Assembly: GCA_905221195.1 (NCBI GenBank)
Contig: CAJNCF010000002.1
Coordinates: 248,001 to 312,000 of the forward strand
Source of the DNA: a bacterium
GTDB taxonomy: Bacteria; Bacillota; Bacilli; Lactobacillales; Streptococcaceae
Length of the DNA: 64,000 nucleotides
Direction of reading: 5' to 3'
This document shows positions 1-8,887 of the stretch, in pieces (positions within the stretch are counted from its first letter, which is position 1; every line of letters starts with the position of its first letter). A program made the position numbers and the translations under genes. The notes under the pieces were generated by a model, which searched no databases, had not been told where the DNA came from, and saw only the letters and a list, made by a program, of their open reading frames with translations.

Positions 1-359
1 AAGACAGGCACTCCTGACACACGCGCAGCGATAACAGGAGGTACTGAGACAAAGCCTCCCTTTGAGAAAAGGGCCTGTGGACGAAGTCGTAACATGATAA
101 AGAGCGATTGGACAATTCCCCAACCAACTTTGAAGACATCCAGCATATTTTGCCAAGAGAAATAGCGACGCAATTTCCCAGTCGCAATGGAGTGGAAAGT
201 GACATCCAAACCTGACTTGAGGATTTCTTGGTGTTCGATACCACGCTTGTCCCCGATATAGTGGACTTCCCAGCCATCTTCGATAAACTTGGGCATTAAC
301 AAAAGATTGAGGGTGACGTGTCCAACCGTCCCCCCACCTGTAAAGACAATTTTTTTCAT
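1..359 (-). CDS. murG: MurG, N-terminal part (cut by window edge)
   Basis: UDP-N-acetylglucosamine:lipid I transferase, which makes lipid II on the inner face of the membrane. The frame reads leftward from the ATG at 359 and begins [14 protein letters not shown], the glycine-rich nucleotide-binding loop near the MurG N terminus, then continues open to base 1, giving about 119 residues. The C-terminal donor-sugar domain lies outside the window. The ATG follows the murD stop codon by one base, and the Shine-Dalgarno sequence AAAGGAAT sits inside the murD 3' end, so the two are co-transcribed and probably translationally coupled. The murD-murG pair is the usual streptococcal division and cell-wall arrangement. 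Confidence 0.95.
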   Translation of the reverse strand, partial: MKKIVFTGGGTVGHVTLNLLLMPKFIEDGWEVHYIGDKRGIEHQEILKSGLDVTFHSIATGKLRRYFSWQNMLDVFKVGWGIVQSLFIMLRLRPQALFSKGGFVSVPPVIAARVSGVPV

Positions 360-360
360 A

Positions 361-1713
361 TTATTCCTTTAACTCCGCTACTGTGTCGATAAAGAGGTCG
401 CCACGTACTTCAAAGTTAGCATACATATCCCAGCTAGCATTGGCAGGGCTGAGAAGGACCACATCTCCTTGAGTCGCAAGCTCATAAGCCTTGCGGGTCG
501 CATCTGCAATATCAGTGGCATCCACATAAGCGACACCAGCCTTATCCGCTGCTCGTTTGACACGTTCGGCAGACTGACCAAGGATGACCATCTTCTTGAG
601 TCCAGTAATGTCTGGCACCAATTCGTCAAACTCATTCCCACGGTCCAAACCACCTGCAATCAAGATGACCTTGCTGTTGTCAAATCCTGACAAGGCTTTT
701 TGAGTTGCCAAGATATTGGTTGACTTGCTATCATTATAGAATTTGACACCCTTGATTTCATCCACAAATTGGAGACGGTGTTTAACACCACCAAAGGCAG
801 AAAGAGTTTCCTTGATGGTTTGGTTATCCACACCACGAAGCTTGGCTACAGCAATAGTAGCAAGGGCATTTTCCACATTGTGACTACCTGGAACTCCGAT
901 TTCACTAGCTGCCATGACCACTTCTCCACGGAAGTAGAGCTGGCCATCTTCCAGATAAGCACCATCAACCTTTTCCTGTGTTGAAAATGGAACAACAGTG
1001 GCTTGTGTTTTGCTAGCCAATTCTTTTGCCAAGTCTTGGTTAAAGTTCAAAACAAGGGAATCAGCTGCTGTCATCTTATTCTGGATATTCCACTTGGCTG
1101 CCACATATTCCTCAAAAGAACCATGGTAGTCGATATGAGTTGGCATGAGGTTGGTAATAACTGCAATCTCAGGATGGAATTCTTGAACGCCCATGAGTTG
1201 GAAAGAAGAAAGTTCCATGACAAGCGTGTCCTTATCTGTCGCAGTTTGGGCCACTTGACTAGCAGGATAGCCGATATTTCCTGATAAGAGACCATGTTGC
1301 CCAGCAGCAGTCAAAACTTCACCAATCATAGTCGTTGTGGTCGTTTTTCCATTTGAGCCAGTAATACCAACAATCGGTGCTTCTGAAATCAAGTAAGCCA
1401 ATTCCACCTCAGTCAAGACTGGAATACCTTTTGCCAAAGCCTTTTCAATCATGGGATTGCTGTAGGGGATACCTGGATTTTTCACCATCAGGGCAAACTC
1501 TTCATCCAAGAGTTCCAAAGGATGACCGCCTGTGATGACCTTGATTCCTTCTTCCAACAAACTTTGAGCAGCTGGATTGTCCTCAAAAGGTTTGCCATCA
1601 TTTACTGTCACAATGGCACCTAGCTTGTCCAACAAACGTGCTGCAGATTCACCAGACTTGGCCAAGCCTAAAACAAGGACTTTCTTATTTTTAAATTGAT
1701 CTATTACTTTCAT
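361..1713 (-). CDS. murD: UDP-N-acetylmuramoylalanine--D-glutamate ligase MurD
   Basis: Cytoplasmic Mur ligase that adds D-glutamate to UDP-MurNAc-L-Ala, using ATP. The 450-residue product has the expected length. It begins with a Rossmann-type domain ([14 protein letters not shown], about residues 13-26), followed by the ATP-binding GSNGKTTTT motif at about 119-127, a central NDSKSTN segment and a C-terminal ligase domain ending [18 protein letters not shown]. The start is supported by GGAG eight bases upstream. A promoter (TAGAAT, 17 bp, TAAAAT preceded by TGG) lies just upstream, so this gene heads the murD-murG transcript. No irregularity seen. Confidence 0.97.
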   Translation of the reverse strand: MKVIDQFKNKKVLVLGLAKSGESAARLLDKLGAIVTVNDGKPFEDNPAAQSLLEEGIKVITGGHPLELLDEEFALMVKNPGIPYSNPMIEKALAKGIPVLTEVELAYLISEAPIVGITGSNGKTTTTTMIGEVLTAAGQHGLLSGNIGYPASQVAQTATDKDTLVMELSSFQLMGVQEFHPEIAVITNLMPTHIDYHGSFEEYVAAKWNIQNKMTAADSLVLNFNQDLAKELASKTQATVVPFSTQEKVDGAYLEDGQLYFRGEVVMAASEIGVPGSHNVENALATIAVAKLRGVDNQTIKETLSAFGGVKHRLQFVDEIKGVKFYNDSKSTNILATQKALSGFDNSKVILIAGGLDRGNEFDELVPDITGLKKMVILGQSAERVKRAADKAGVAYVDATDIADATRKAYELATQGDVVLLSPANASWDMYANFEVRGDLFIDTVAELKE

Positions 1714-1740
1714 GTCTCGAACTCCATTTCTACTCTTACT

Positions 1741-1769
1741 ATTTTACCATTTTTATGGAAATAATTCTA
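1741..1769 (-). promoter_or_regulatory. Promoter of murD-murG
   Basis: On the minus strand TAGAAT (1764-1769) and TAAAAT (1741-1746) are separated by 17 bp, and the -10 hexamer carries an extended TGG. The position fits a short leader to the murD ATG at 1713. This is read from sequence only. Confidence 0.6.
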
Positions 1770-1802
1770 AATGAAAATGCTCAGATTAGCCATTCTAACA
1801 AG

Positions 1803-1829
1803 CAAAAAAGAGAGCCGAAACTCTCTTTT
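1803..1829 (-). terminator. Terminator after the DUF3165-type gene
   Basis: AAAGAGAG and CTCTCTTT arms around a short CCGAAA loop are followed on the minus strand by a T run. The hairpin starts at the stop codon of the small membrane protein gene and ends the typA transcript. Confidence 0.8.
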
Positions 1830-2083
1830 TATCTTCTTTTACTTTTATTAACCGACATGAGGGTAATATCTCGCAAGCTAAAGTATGCTAGGAAGAGCAT
1901 GGCGATTGCAATAAAGAATTCTGTCGGTAGCTGAAAGATTTGCAGGACTGACAGCATTAATAAAATCAAGAGTGCTACAAAAGCAAAGACGACAAGGACG
2001 ATATTGACTGTCCCTTTAATGCTTTCTGGTGTCGCAAATACATAGAGTAGTAATAAGAGGAGTCCTATGATTAAATAAACCAT
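1829..2083 (-). CDS. Small membrane protein, DUF3165-like
   Basis: An 84-residue protein made almost entirely of hydrophobic segments, about residues 2-18, 24-46 and 50-72, followed by a basic tail (NKSKRR) that should be cytoplasmic. It resembles the streptococcal DUF3165 family, which has no known function; that assignment is from memory of the family and is moderate. The gene lies 19 bp downstream of typA on the same strand and is closed by a strong terminator at its stop codon, so it is the last gene of the typA transcript. AGAAAGAGA before the ATG is a weak ribosome binding site. Confidence 0.8.
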   Translation of the reverse strand: MVYLIIGLLLLLLYVFATPESIKGTVNIVLVVFAFVALLILLMLSVLQIFQLPTEFFIAIAMLFLAYFSLRDITLMSVNKSKRR

Positions 2084-2102
2084 CTTTATCTCTTTCTAGC
2101 TC

Positions 2103-3944
2103 TTATTCAGCTGATTTTTTCTTCTTGTTAGCTTTCTCACGCTCTGCCTTGTTAAGGATTTGTTTACGCAAACGGATAGACTCAGGCGTTACTTCCATGT
2201 ACTCATCATCGTTCAAGAACTCAAGAGACTCTTCAAGTGTCAAGATACGAGGAGTCTTGATAACAGCTGTTTGGTCCTTAGTAGCTGAACGAACGTTGGT
2301 CATTTGTTTAGCCTTAGTGATGTTAACTGTCAAGTCGTTTTCACGAGAGTTTTCACCGATGATCATTCCTTCGTAAACCTCAGTACCTGGGTTGACAAAG
2401 ATTGTTCCACGTTCTTCGATAGACATGATTGAGTAAGTTGTAGCCTTACCAGCATCGATAGAAACAAGGGCACCACGGTGACGTCCACCAATTTCACCTG
2501 GAATCAATGGCAAGTATTGGTCGAAGGTATGGTTCATGATACCGTAACCACGAGTCATTGACAAGAACTCAGTTGAATATCCAATCAAACCACGCGCTGG
2601 AACAAGGAAGACCAGACGAGTTTGACCATTACCAGTTGAAATCATATCCAACATTTCACCCTTACGTTCAGAAAGACTTTGGATAACAGATCCTTGGTAT
2701 TCTTCTGGAGTGTCGATTTGAACACGTTCAAATGGTTCACATTTCACACCATCGATTTCTTTTACGATAACTTCTGGACGAGATACTTGAAGTTCATATC
2801 CCTCACGACGCATCGTTTCGATAAGGATTGACAAGTGCAATTCTCCACGTCCTGAAACAGTCCATTTATCTGGTGAATCAGTTGGGTCAACACGAAGGGA
2901 AACGTCTGTTTGCAATTCTGCCTGCAAGCGTTCTTCTACCTTACGAGAAGTCACCCATTTACCTTCTTTACCAGCAAATGGTGAGTTGTTGACCAAGAAA
3001 GTCATTTGAAGAGTTGGCTCATCGATGTGTAGGATTGGAAGAGCTTCAATTGCGTCTGTCGGAGTAATGGTTTCACCGACAAAGATATCTTCCATACCTG
3101 AAACGGCAATCAAGTCACCTGCTTTAGCTTCTTGGATTTCACGACGTTCCAAACCAAAGAAACCGAAGAGTTTTGTAACACGGAAGTTCTTCGTTGTGCC
3201 ATCTAGTTTAGAAAGGGTAACTTGGTCCCCAACCTTAACAGTACCACGGAAGACACGACCGATACCGATACGTCCAACGAAGTCATTGTAGTCCAAAAGT
3301 GAGACTTGGAACTGCAAAGGCTCATCTGAGTTATCTACTGGAGCTGGGATATGGTCAATAATTGTGTCAAAGATTGGTGCCATCGTAGTTTCTTGATCAG
3401 CTGGATCGTCTGACAATGAAGAAGTTCCGTTGATAGCTGAAGCATACACCACTGGGAAATCAAGCTGGTCATCATCTGCACCAAGCTCGATGAAAAGTTC
3501 CAAGACTTCGTCCACTACTTCAGCTGGACGAGCTGATGGTTTATCGATTTTGTTAACAACCACGATTGGGACAAGGTCTTGTTCCAAGGCTTTTTTCAAT
3601 ACGAAACGAGTTTGTGGCATGGTTCCTTCGTAGGCATCTACGACCAAGACAACACCGTCAACCATTTTCATGATACGCTCAACTTCTCCACCGAAGTCTG
3701 CGTGTCCTGGTGTGTCCATGATGTTGATACGAGTTCCGTTGTAGGCAACAGCTGTATTTTTAGCAAGGATGGTGATTCCACGCTCTTTTTCGATATCGTT
3801 TGAGTCCATAGCTCGCTCTGCCAATTCAGTACGTGCATCAAGCGTTTCTGATTGTTTCAATAATTCGTCAACGAGGGTTGTTTTACCGTGGTCAACGTGG
3901 GCGATAATCGCAATGTTACGGATATCTTCTCTTAATTTTGTCAT
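2103..3944 (-). CDS. typA: Translational GTPase TypA/BipA
   Basis: Ribosome-associated GTPase of the EF-G family, involved in ribosome assembly and stress adaptation. The 613-residue product carries G1 AHVDHGKTT at 15-23, switch I/G2 around RGITI (55-59), G3 DTPGH at 77-81 and G4 NKID at 131-134, then EF-Tu domain 2, EF-G III/V-like domains and the family's C-terminal domain. I take the ATG at 3944 because GAGGAAAT lies immediately upstream; the frame is open a further seven codons (MNTIEEI) but lacks a ribosome site there. The promoter is divergent from rsuA. Confidence 0.97.
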   Translation of the reverse strand: MTKLREDIRNIAIIAHVDHGKTTLVDELLKQSETLDARTELAERAMDSNDIEKERGITILAKNTAVAYNGTRINIMDTPGHADFGGEVERIMKMVDGVVLVVDAYEGTMPQTRFVLKKALEQDLVPIVVVNKIDKPSARPAEVVDEVLELFIELGADDDQLDFPVVYASAINGTSSLSDDPADQETTMAPIFDTIIDHIPAPVDNSDEPLQFQVSLLDYNDFVGRIGIGRVFRGTVKVGDQVTLSKLDGTTKNFRVTKLFGFFGLERREIQEAKAGDLIAVSGMEDIFVGETITPTDAIEALPILHIDEPTLQMTFLVNNSPFAGKEGKWVTSRKVEERLQAELQTDVSLRVDPTDSPDKWTVSGRGELHLSILIETMRREGYELQVSRPEVIVKEIDGVKCEPFERVQIDTPEEYQGSVIQSLSERKGEMLDMISTGNGQTRLVFLVPARGLIGYSTEFLSMTRGYGIMNHTFDQYLPLIPGEIGGRHRGALVSIDAGKATTYSIMSIEERGTIFVNPGTEVYEGMIIGENSRENDLTVNITKAKQMTNVRSATKDQTAVIKTPRILTLEESLEFLNDDEYMEVTPESIRLRKQILNKAEREKANKKKKSAE

Positions 3945-3987
3945 GATTTCCTCTATAGTATTCAAAATTTATTTTCTAACTGAACGA

Positions 3988-3993
3988 TTATAC
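3988..3993 (-). promoter_or_regulatory. Extended -10 element of typA
   Basis: TGGTATAAT on the minus strand, 44 bp upstream of the typA ATG. No good -35 hexamer is visible at the usual distance, so the extended TG element probably compensates. The region is shared with the divergent rsuA promoter. Confidence 0.6.
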
Positions 3994-4085
3994 CATATTT
4001 TCAAGTAAATAACATAATTCAAGCAAGTGTAAATGTTTTCACTGTACTTTTCTTTTCACGTCAAGCCTTTTCAAAGCAAACAACT

Positions 4086-4096
4086 TATGATAAGAT
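4086..4096 (+). promoter_or_regulatory. Promoter of rsuA, predicted near-leaderless
   Basis: TGATAAGAT (TGn plus TAAGAT at 4091-4096) overlaps TATGAT. Transcription starting six to seven bases downstream would begin at about 4103, two or three bases before the ATG at 4106, leaving no room for a Shine-Dalgarno sequence. The -35 region is poor. Confidence 0.45.
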
Positions 4097-4105
4097 AGGC
4101 ACAGT

Positions 4106-4831
4106 ATGCGTTTAGATAATTTATTAGCCCAAGAAAAAATCAGTCGAAAAGCCATGAAACAAGCACTTCTCAAAGGGGAAATTCTAGTCGATGGTTGCCC
4201 AGCCCGCTCCCTAGCCCAGAATATCGATACAGGGCTACAAGAACTCCTTTTTCAGGGACAAATCATTCAAGGTTATGAGCACACCTACCTCATACTTCAT
4301 AAACCTGCTGGTGTCGTGACAGCCAATAAAGACAAGGAACTTCCAACCGTTATGGATCTCCTTCCACCTGACATCCAGTCTGATAAACTCTATGCCGTCG
4401 GTCGACTGGATCGAGATACGACTGGTCTCCTCCTCGTGACCGATAACGGTCCTTTGGGTTTTCAACTCCTTCATCCTCAATATCATGTCGATAAGACCTA
4501 CCAAGTTAAGGTTAATGGTCTCCTGACGCCTAATCATATCCAAGCCTTTCAAAAAGGAATTGTCTTTTTAGATGGCACTGCCTGTAAACCTGCTAGGCTA
4601 GAGATTCTATCTGCAAGTCCTTCTATCAGTCAAGCCTCTATCACCATTTCAGAAGGAAAATTTCATCAAGTCAAGAAAATGTTCCTCTCAGTTGGTGTCA
4701 AAGTCACCTCTCTCAAACGTACTCATTTTGGGCCTTGGAGTTTGGATGACAATCTTCAAGAAGGAGACTATCGCCCTCTAAACTCGGAAGAATTAGCAAG
4801 CATTCGTGACTTTCTCAGAAAAAGTGGTTAA
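4106..4831 (+). CDS. rsuA: 16S rRNA pseudouridine synthase, RsuA/RluB family
   Basis: Isomerises a uridine in rRNA to pseudouridine. The 241-residue protein has an N-terminal S4 RNA-binding domain (MRLDNLLAQE...SRKAMKQALLKGEILVDG) followed by the catalytic domain with GRLDRDTTG at 99-107, where Asp102 is the expected nucleophile. SEGKFHQVKKMF is the family's second conserved block. Length and the S4 fusion fit RsuA, which modifies U516 of 16S rRNA, rather than the longer RluD type; RluB is the alternative. It is one of only four plus-strand genes, divergent from typA, and appears to be transcribed from a promoter that leaves virtually no leader. Confidence 0.9.
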   Translation: MRLDNLLAQEKISRKAMKQALLKGEILVDGCPARSLAQNIDTGLQELLFQGQIIQGYEHTYLILHKPAGVVTANKDKELPTVMDLLPPDIQSDKLYAVGRLDRDTTGLLLVTDNGPLGFQLLHPQYHVDKTYQVKVNGLLTPNHIQAFQKGIVFLDGTACKPARLEILSASPSISQASITISEGKFHQVKKMFLSVGVKVTSLKRTHFGPWSLDDNLQEGDYRPLNSEELASIRDFLRKSG

Positions 4832-4835
4832 AAAA

Positions 4836-4860
4836 TGAGCTTGGAAAATATCCAAGCTCG
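4836..4860. terminator. Bidirectional terminator between rsuA and the rhodanese-like gene
   Basis: Perfect 9-bp arms GAGCTTGGA and TCCAAGCTC around AAATA, with A-rich sequence on one side and T-rich on the other, lie between two convergent genes. Confidence 0.85.
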
Positions 4861-4865
4861 TTTTC

Positions 4866-5249
4866 TTATTTCTCGACTTTGACTTTCCCTTTCCAAGAAT
4901 CCAAACCATAAGAAAGGATATAAATCTCAGAAAAACCTTGTTTTTTCAAGTAAAGTGCTGCATTTGTAACCCGCTGCGCACGTTGGTTTTCGTAAAGAAG
5001 GACTGGTTTATCCTTACGAAGAGCTGCAAGACTAGTCTTCAACTGACTTGAAGGAATATTGCGGGCACCAAGGATATGTTTTCTATGGAATTCTGCTGGG
5101 TCGCGCAAATCAATCAATTGACCTGTACGAATCAAGGCTTCAAACTCCTCATTGTCTACGATTTTAGCCGCACGGCGAATACGAAAATAGTTAAAGCCCA
5201 TCCATGCCAACATTGCCAGTATAAGTGCCCACAAAATCCAAGTAACCAT
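4866..5249 (-). CDS. Membrane-anchored rhodanese-like protein lacking the active-site cysteine
   Basis: A 127-residue protein with one N-terminal membrane segment (about residues 3-20), a short basic stretch, then a rhodanese-fold domain with the LIDLRDPAEFHRKHILGARNIP signature at about 45-66. Catalytic rhodaneses have a cysteine right after the conserved tyrosine of the active-site loop; here the loop reads LLYENQRAQR, with glutamate at 87 and no cysteine anywhere in it. The domain is therefore probably a non-catalytic binding module or redox-independent sensor (inference). Its ATG overlaps the yqgQ stop (TAATG), giving tight translational coupling. Confidence 0.85.
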   Translation of the reverse strand: MVTWILWALILAMLAWMGFNYFRIRRAAKIVDNEEFEALIRTGQLIDLRDPAEFHRKHILGARNIPSSQLKTSLAALRKDKPVLLYENQRAQRVTNAALYLKKQGFSEIYILSYGLDSWKGKVKVEK

Positions 5250-5470
5250 TAGTTCTTTTCTCCATTTTTCTCATTATAATCCAATTCTACCTTGTGCTCT
5301 CTGCGAAGAACCGCTTCTGCTTCTAGATAGTCTAGTTTATCCATCAACCCTGCATCGTAAATCCGAGAGAGTTCCAGCTTCATCAGTTCAATATCATATA
5401 AGCGTTTTCCCATGTAAACAATAATACCAAATCGTTTGAGGAATTGCTGCACATCATAGAATGTTTTCAT
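5249..5470 (-). CDS. yqgQ: YqgQ-family small protein (DUF910)
   Basis: A 73-residue protein beginning MKTFYDVQQFLKRFGI, matching the compact helical YqgQ family of Firmicutes, whose function is not established. I place the start at 5470, not at the upstream in-frame TTG at 5506. That TTG is part of a TTGAAA -35 hexamer, and TAGAAT (5478-5483) ends seven bases before the ATG, so transcription should start at or next to this codon and the mRNA would be leaderless. No Shine-Dalgarno sequence is present, consistent with that. It is followed by the overlapping rhodanese-like gene. Confidence 0.85.
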   Translation of the reverse strand: MKTFYDVQQFLKRFGIIVYMGKRLYDIELMKLELSRIYDAGLMDKLDYLEAEAVLRREHKVELDYNEKNGEKN

Positions 5471-5477
5471 AAGTTTC

Positions 5478-5506
5478 ATTCTAGCAAAATTTTGTGTTTT
5501 TTTCAA
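5478..5506 (-). promoter_or_regulatory. Promoter of yqgQ, predicted leaderless
   Basis: TTGAAA (5501-5506) and TAGAAT (5478-5483) with a 17-bp spacer on the minus strand. Seven bases separate the -10 from the ATG at 5470, so the predicted start site coincides with the initiation codon. It is divergent from the LysR promoter. Confidence 0.6.
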
Positions 5507-5545
5507 GAAGAGACTTACACAATGCTCCTGATTTTCCTATCTTCC

Positions 5546-5575
5546 TTGGCGATTCTGACGTAAGTGTGGTACAAT
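5546..5575 (+). promoter_or_regulatory. Promoter of the LysR gene, predicted leaderless
   Basis: TTGGCG (5546-5551), 18 bp, then TGGTACAAT with TACAAT at 5570-5575. The ATG at 5582 lies seven bases downstream of the -10, where transcription is expected to start, and there is no Shine-Dalgarno sequence. Confidence 0.6.
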
Positions 5576-5581
5576 AAAAAC

Positions 5582-6490
5582 ATGAGAATTCAACAATTAC
5601 ATTATATTATCAAAATCGTCGAAACTGGCTCTATGAATGAGGCAGCTAAACAACTTTTCATTACCCAACCGAGTCTTTCTAATGCTGTTCGAGATTTGGA
5701 AAATGAGATGGGCATTGAAATCTTTATCCGCAATCCCAAAGGTATTACCTTGACCCGTGATGGCATGGAGTTCCTCTCTTATGCCCGTCAGGTTGTCGAG
5801 CAAACTCAGCTTCTGGAAGAACGCTATAAAAATCCTGTTGCCCACCGCGAACTCTTTAGCGTTTCATCGCAGCACTATGCCTTTGTGGTCAATGCCTTTG
5901 TATCGCTACTTAAGAAAAGCGATATGGAAAAATACGAGCTCTTCCTTCGTGAAACGCGGACTTGGGAGATTATCGATGACGTCAAGAACTTCCGTAGTGA
6001 GGTCGGTGTCCTCTTCTTAAACAGCTACAACCGTGATGTTTTAACCAAAATGCTAGATGACAACCACCTGCTGGCTCACCATCTTTTCACAGCCCAACCC
6101 CATATCTTTGTCAGCAAGACCAACCCTCTGGCAAAGAAAGACAAGGTTAAACTGTCTGATTTGGAAAACTTCCCTTACCTCAGCTATGACCAAGGGACTC
6201 ACAACTCCTTCTACTTTTCAGAGGAAATCCTTTCACAAGAACACCACAAGAAATCCATCGTAGTTAGTGACCGTGCCACCCTCTTTAATCTCTTGATTGG
6301 TTTAGATGGTTATACCATTGCGACAGGGATTTTGAACAGCAACCTCAACGGAGACAATATCGTTTCTATCCCATTGGATATTGACGACTCCATTGAGCTG
6401 GTCTATATCCAGCATGAAAAAACCAGCCTATCCAAGATGGGCGAACGCTTTATCGACTATCTCCTAGAAGAAGTCCAGTTTGATAGTTAA
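5582..6490 (+). CDS. LysR-family transcriptional regulator, CpsY/MtaR type
   Basis: A 302-residue LysR regulator: winged helix-turn-helix at about residues 1-60 (GSMNEAAKQLFITQPSLSNA is the recognition region), linker helix, then a periplasmic-binding-type effector domain. The N terminus (MRIQQLHYIIKIVETGSMNE) is typical of the streptococcal CpsY/MtaR/MetR subfamily, whose members control methionine and cysteine uptake and synthesis genes through MET-box or CYS-box palindromes. Which of the several streptococcal paralogues this is cannot be settled here. A MET-box-like site lies at 46031-46047, before a sulfur amino acid operon. The start at 5582 follows from the family N terminus; six in-frame codons upstream fall inside the promoter. 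Confidence 0.9.
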   Translation: MRIQQLHYIIKIVETGSMNEAAKQLFITQPSLSNAVRDLENEMGIEIFIRNPKGITLTRDGMEFLSYARQVVEQTQLLEERYKNPVAHRELFSVSSQHYAFVVNAFVSLLKKSDMEKYELFLRETRTWEIIDDVKNFRSEVGVLFLNSYNRDVLTKMLDDNHLLAHHLFTAQPHIFVSKTNPLAKKDKVKLSDLENFPYLSYDQGTHNSFYFSEEILSQEHHKKSIVVSDRATLFNLLIGLDGYTIATGILNSNLNGDNIVSIPLDIDDSIELVYIQHEKTSLSKMGERFIDYLLEEVQFDS

Positions 6491-6498
6491 GAAATGAC

Positions 6499-6542
6499 AA
6501 GAACCAATATGTAGGCTAGCAACAACCTGCACATTGGTTCTT
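6499..6542. terminator. Bidirectional terminator between the LysR gene and the SDR gene
   Basis: A 17-base inverted repeat with wobble pairs (AAGAACCAAT... and ...ATTGGTTCTT) lies between convergent genes, with a T run on the plus strand. Confidence 0.8.
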
Positions 6543-6543
6543 T

Positions 6544-7299
6544 TTACTTATAATTAAAAGTTTCCCCTGCCAACTTATCAGCTAGCTTGGGAAAGAGGGT
6601 ATAAAATTTGTGGGCCAAGTTCAACAAGACTGGGAGATTGAGTTCTCGTTTGTTTTTCCCTATAATCTTGACAATCTTTTTAGCCACTTCATCTGGTTCT
6701 AGCAGGAAACGTTCAACCGACTTGAGATAGGTGCCATCTGGGTCGGCTTGGTCGAAAAATCCTGTACGGATTGGTCCTGGATTGACCGTCGTTACGTAAA
6801 CACCATGAGGCATGAGTTCGAGACGCAGAGCATTTGAAAAACCAATGGCCGCAAACTTGGTAGCAGAGTAGAGACTAGACTTACCAGTAGCAATCAAACC
6901 TGCCATGCTAACAATATTGATGATATGGCCTTTTCGACTTTCCTTCATTCGAGCCGCAAGGCGACGAGACAGATTCATCAGAGCAAAGGTATTGACCTCA
7001 AACATCTGGTGAATATCTTGGTCGGAAATCTGGTCAAATTCCTCAAAAATCCCGTAACCAGCGTTGTTTATTAAAACATCAATCTTGCCATAGCGGAGAT
7101 AGAGGTCTGCTACCAGAGTTTCTAAGGCTGAGTCATCGGTAATATCGATTTCAATCAATTCTACTTGTGGATGGTTTCCATATAGCTCCGACATTTTTTC
7201 CTTGTTTCTACCTAACAAAATCAGTTGGTCATTCGGCAAGAGTTTGACCATTTCTTGAGCTAGACCACCACTAGCTCCTGTAATGAGAATAGTAGGCAT
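6544..7299 (-). CDS. Short-chain dehydrogenase/reductase
   Basis: A 251-residue classical SDR oxidoreductase with the NAD(P)-binding TGASGGLA motif at 7-14, the structural NNAG motif around residue 88, catalytic serine in NIVSMAG and the YSATK catalytic pair. The C-terminal substrate-binding part is divergent, so the substrate cannot be named. It resembles the DltE-like clade of Gram-positive SDRs. It is the last gene of the miaA-hflX-hypothetical-rnz-SDR run, 20 bp after rnz, and is followed by a bidirectional terminator. Confidence 0.88.
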   Translation of the reverse strand: MPTILITGASGGLAQEMVKLLPNDQLILLGRNKEKMSELYGNHPQVELIEIDITDDSALETLVADLYLRYGKIDVLINNAGYGIFEEFDQISDQDIHQMFEVNTFALMNLSRRLAARMKESRKGHIINIVSMAGLIATGKSSLYSATKFAAIGFSNALRLELMPHGVYVTTVNPGPIRTGFFDQADPDGTYLKSVERFLLEPDEVAKKIVKIIGKNKRELNLPVLLNLAHKFYTLFPKLADKLAGETFNYK

Positions 7300-7319
7300 A
7301 CTGTTCCTTTCCCAATCTT

Positions 7320-8249
7320 TTAGATTTCCACTTCTTCCAAGTCTTTGACCACATGGACATTTTCAAAAATCGTTGCCGCATCTTTTTTGAGCTTGCTGAT
7401 ATCTTTTGAGAGAAAGCGAGCACTGATGTGGTTGAGTAAGAGGCGTTTGGCACCTGCTTCTACCGCTACTTGTGCAGCTTGCATGTTAGTAGAGTGACCA
7501 TGATTACGAGCAATTATTTCATCGCCCTTGCCATAAGTGGACTCATGAACTAGGACATCGGCATTAACAGCTAGACGCACACTAGCATTGGTTTTGCGGG
7601 TATCACCTAGAATGGTGATAATCTTACCTGGACGTGGAGCTGAGATATAGTCTGCTGCCTTGATTTCAGTTCCATCTTCTAAAACAACGTCCTGACCGTT
7701 TTTGATTTTTCCAAAAAGTGGGCCAAATGGGACGCCAGCAGCCTTAAGCTTTTCAGCATCCAAGGTACCTTCCAAGTCCTTTTGCATGACACGATAGCCA
7801 ACGCAGAAAATTGTGTGGTCCAGCTCCTCTGCATACACAGTGAATTTATCGGTCTCAAGGATTTTTCCTAAAGAATCTTGGTCAAACTCATGAAAATGAA
7901 TACGGTAAGGCAGGCGCGAACCCGACACACGAAGGCTGGTTAATACAAAGGACTTGATCCCTTGAGGTCCATAGATTTCCAAATCCGTCTGCTCTTCATT
8001 AGCCTGAAAGGCTCGACTAGAAAGGAAACCTGGTAAGCCAAAAATGTGGTCTCCATGCAGGTGGGTGATAAAGATTTTGCTGACCTTACGTGGTCGAATT
8101 GTCGTTTCAAGAATTCGATTTTGCGTACCTTCTCCACAGTCAAAGAGCCAGACTTCGTTAATCTCGTCCAAGAGTTTCAGGGCGAGACTTGAAACGTTGC
8201 GGGCTTTAGAGGGCTGACCAGCCCCCGTTCCTAAAAATTGAATATCCAT
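7320..8249 (-). CDS. rnz: Ribonuclease Z
   Basis: Zinc-dependent endonuclease that removes the 3' trailer of pre-tRNAs. The 309-residue product is of normal length for the short bacterial form. The metal site is visible: [13 protein letters not shown] at about 61-73 gives the HxHxDH motif, with further ligands in ILGDTRKT and [11 protein letters not shown]. It is in an operon with miaA (tRNA isopentenylation) and hflX, so tRNA maturation and modification genes are grouped. The ribosome site (AGAAAG) is weak. Confidence 0.95.
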   Translation of the reverse strand: MDIQFLGTGAGQPSKARNVSSLALKLLDEINEVWLFDCGEGTQNRILETTIRPRKVSKIFITHLHGDHIFGLPGFLSSRAFQANEEQTDLEIYGPQGIKSFVLTSLRVSGSRLPYRIHFHEFDQDSLGKILETDKFTVYAEELDHTIFCVGYRVMQKDLEGTLDAEKLKAAGVPFGPLFGKIKNGQDVVLEDGTEIKAADYISAPRPGKIITILGDTRKTNASVRLAVNADVLVHESTYGKGDEIIARNHGHSTNMQAAQVAVEAGAKRLLLNHISARFLSKDISKLKKDAATIFENVHVVKDLEEVEI

Positions 8250-8263
8250 TCGATACTTTCTAA

Positions 8264-8887
8264 TTAATCAATATATAACATGGCTGTGCGGTTTTCCGAT
8301 TGGAAATAGCGCTTGCCAGAAAAAGCAACAGCTTCTTGCAATAAATCCTCTTGGCTAGAGCCTTTAAAACGCTTGCGACCATCTGCTAAGATTTCCAAAT
8401 CAGTCAAAGCTGTAAGACTTTCCACGCTCACAACTTCCTCGTCCCCGACAGCCTTCATATAAATCTTGCCAGACTCCTCAAAGACTAGCTGATGAGGAAA
8501 AATTTGCGCAATTTCAAAGAGCAAGTCATCTGAAATCTTCTCCTCATTTTCAGAGAAAATTCGACCAAGACCCTCACTCTCATAGCAGAAACCAAAGGAT
8601 TTACCAGACAGATTAAGCCGAACAAAGGGCTTGTTTTCTAAGGCGAAACTTGGTTCAGCATTGTAAAGATTCAGTTCCTGACTGAGTTCCGCAAAATAAT
8701 CCGTCGCAGCTTGAGGACTCTTTTTTTGATATAGTTCTGCAAAGTAAGCATTGACTACACTTGGCGGAGGTGTGATAAGAGTCAATTGCTCCTGCTCTGT
8801 TTTACCAGCTAGAAGTTGATCCAGATAGACCTTGTCTAGACTCGTATAGCCCCCATATTTTAGAGCCAACGTTTTAATATCAATCAT
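8264..8887 (-). CDS. Conserved hypothetical protein between hflX and rnz
   Basis: A 207-residue soluble protein with no motif I recognise. It is acidic, has no signal or membrane segment, and reads as a mixed alpha/beta fold. Homologues sit between hflX and rnz in related streptococci (from memory), and some are labelled cystathionine beta-lyase, which nothing here supports: there is no PLP-enzyme signature and the protein is half the size. Its start overlaps the hflX end by eight bases, so the two are probably translationally coupled. Confidence 0.8.
   Translation of the reverse strand: MIDIKTLALKYGGYTSLDKVYLDQLLAGKTEQEQLTLITPPPSVVNAYFAELYQKKSPQAATDYFAELSQELNLYNAEPSFALENKPFVRLNLSGKSFGFCYESEGLGRIFSENEEKISDDLLFEIAQIFPHQLVFEESGKIYMKAVGDEEVVSVESLTALTDLEILADGRKRFKGSSQEDLLQEAVAFSGKRYFQSENRTAMLYID

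Noticed and set aside
8264..8887. Naming the 207-residue gene a cystathionine beta-lyase
   Set aside because: I recall this label on homologues, but there is no PLP motif and the size is wrong.
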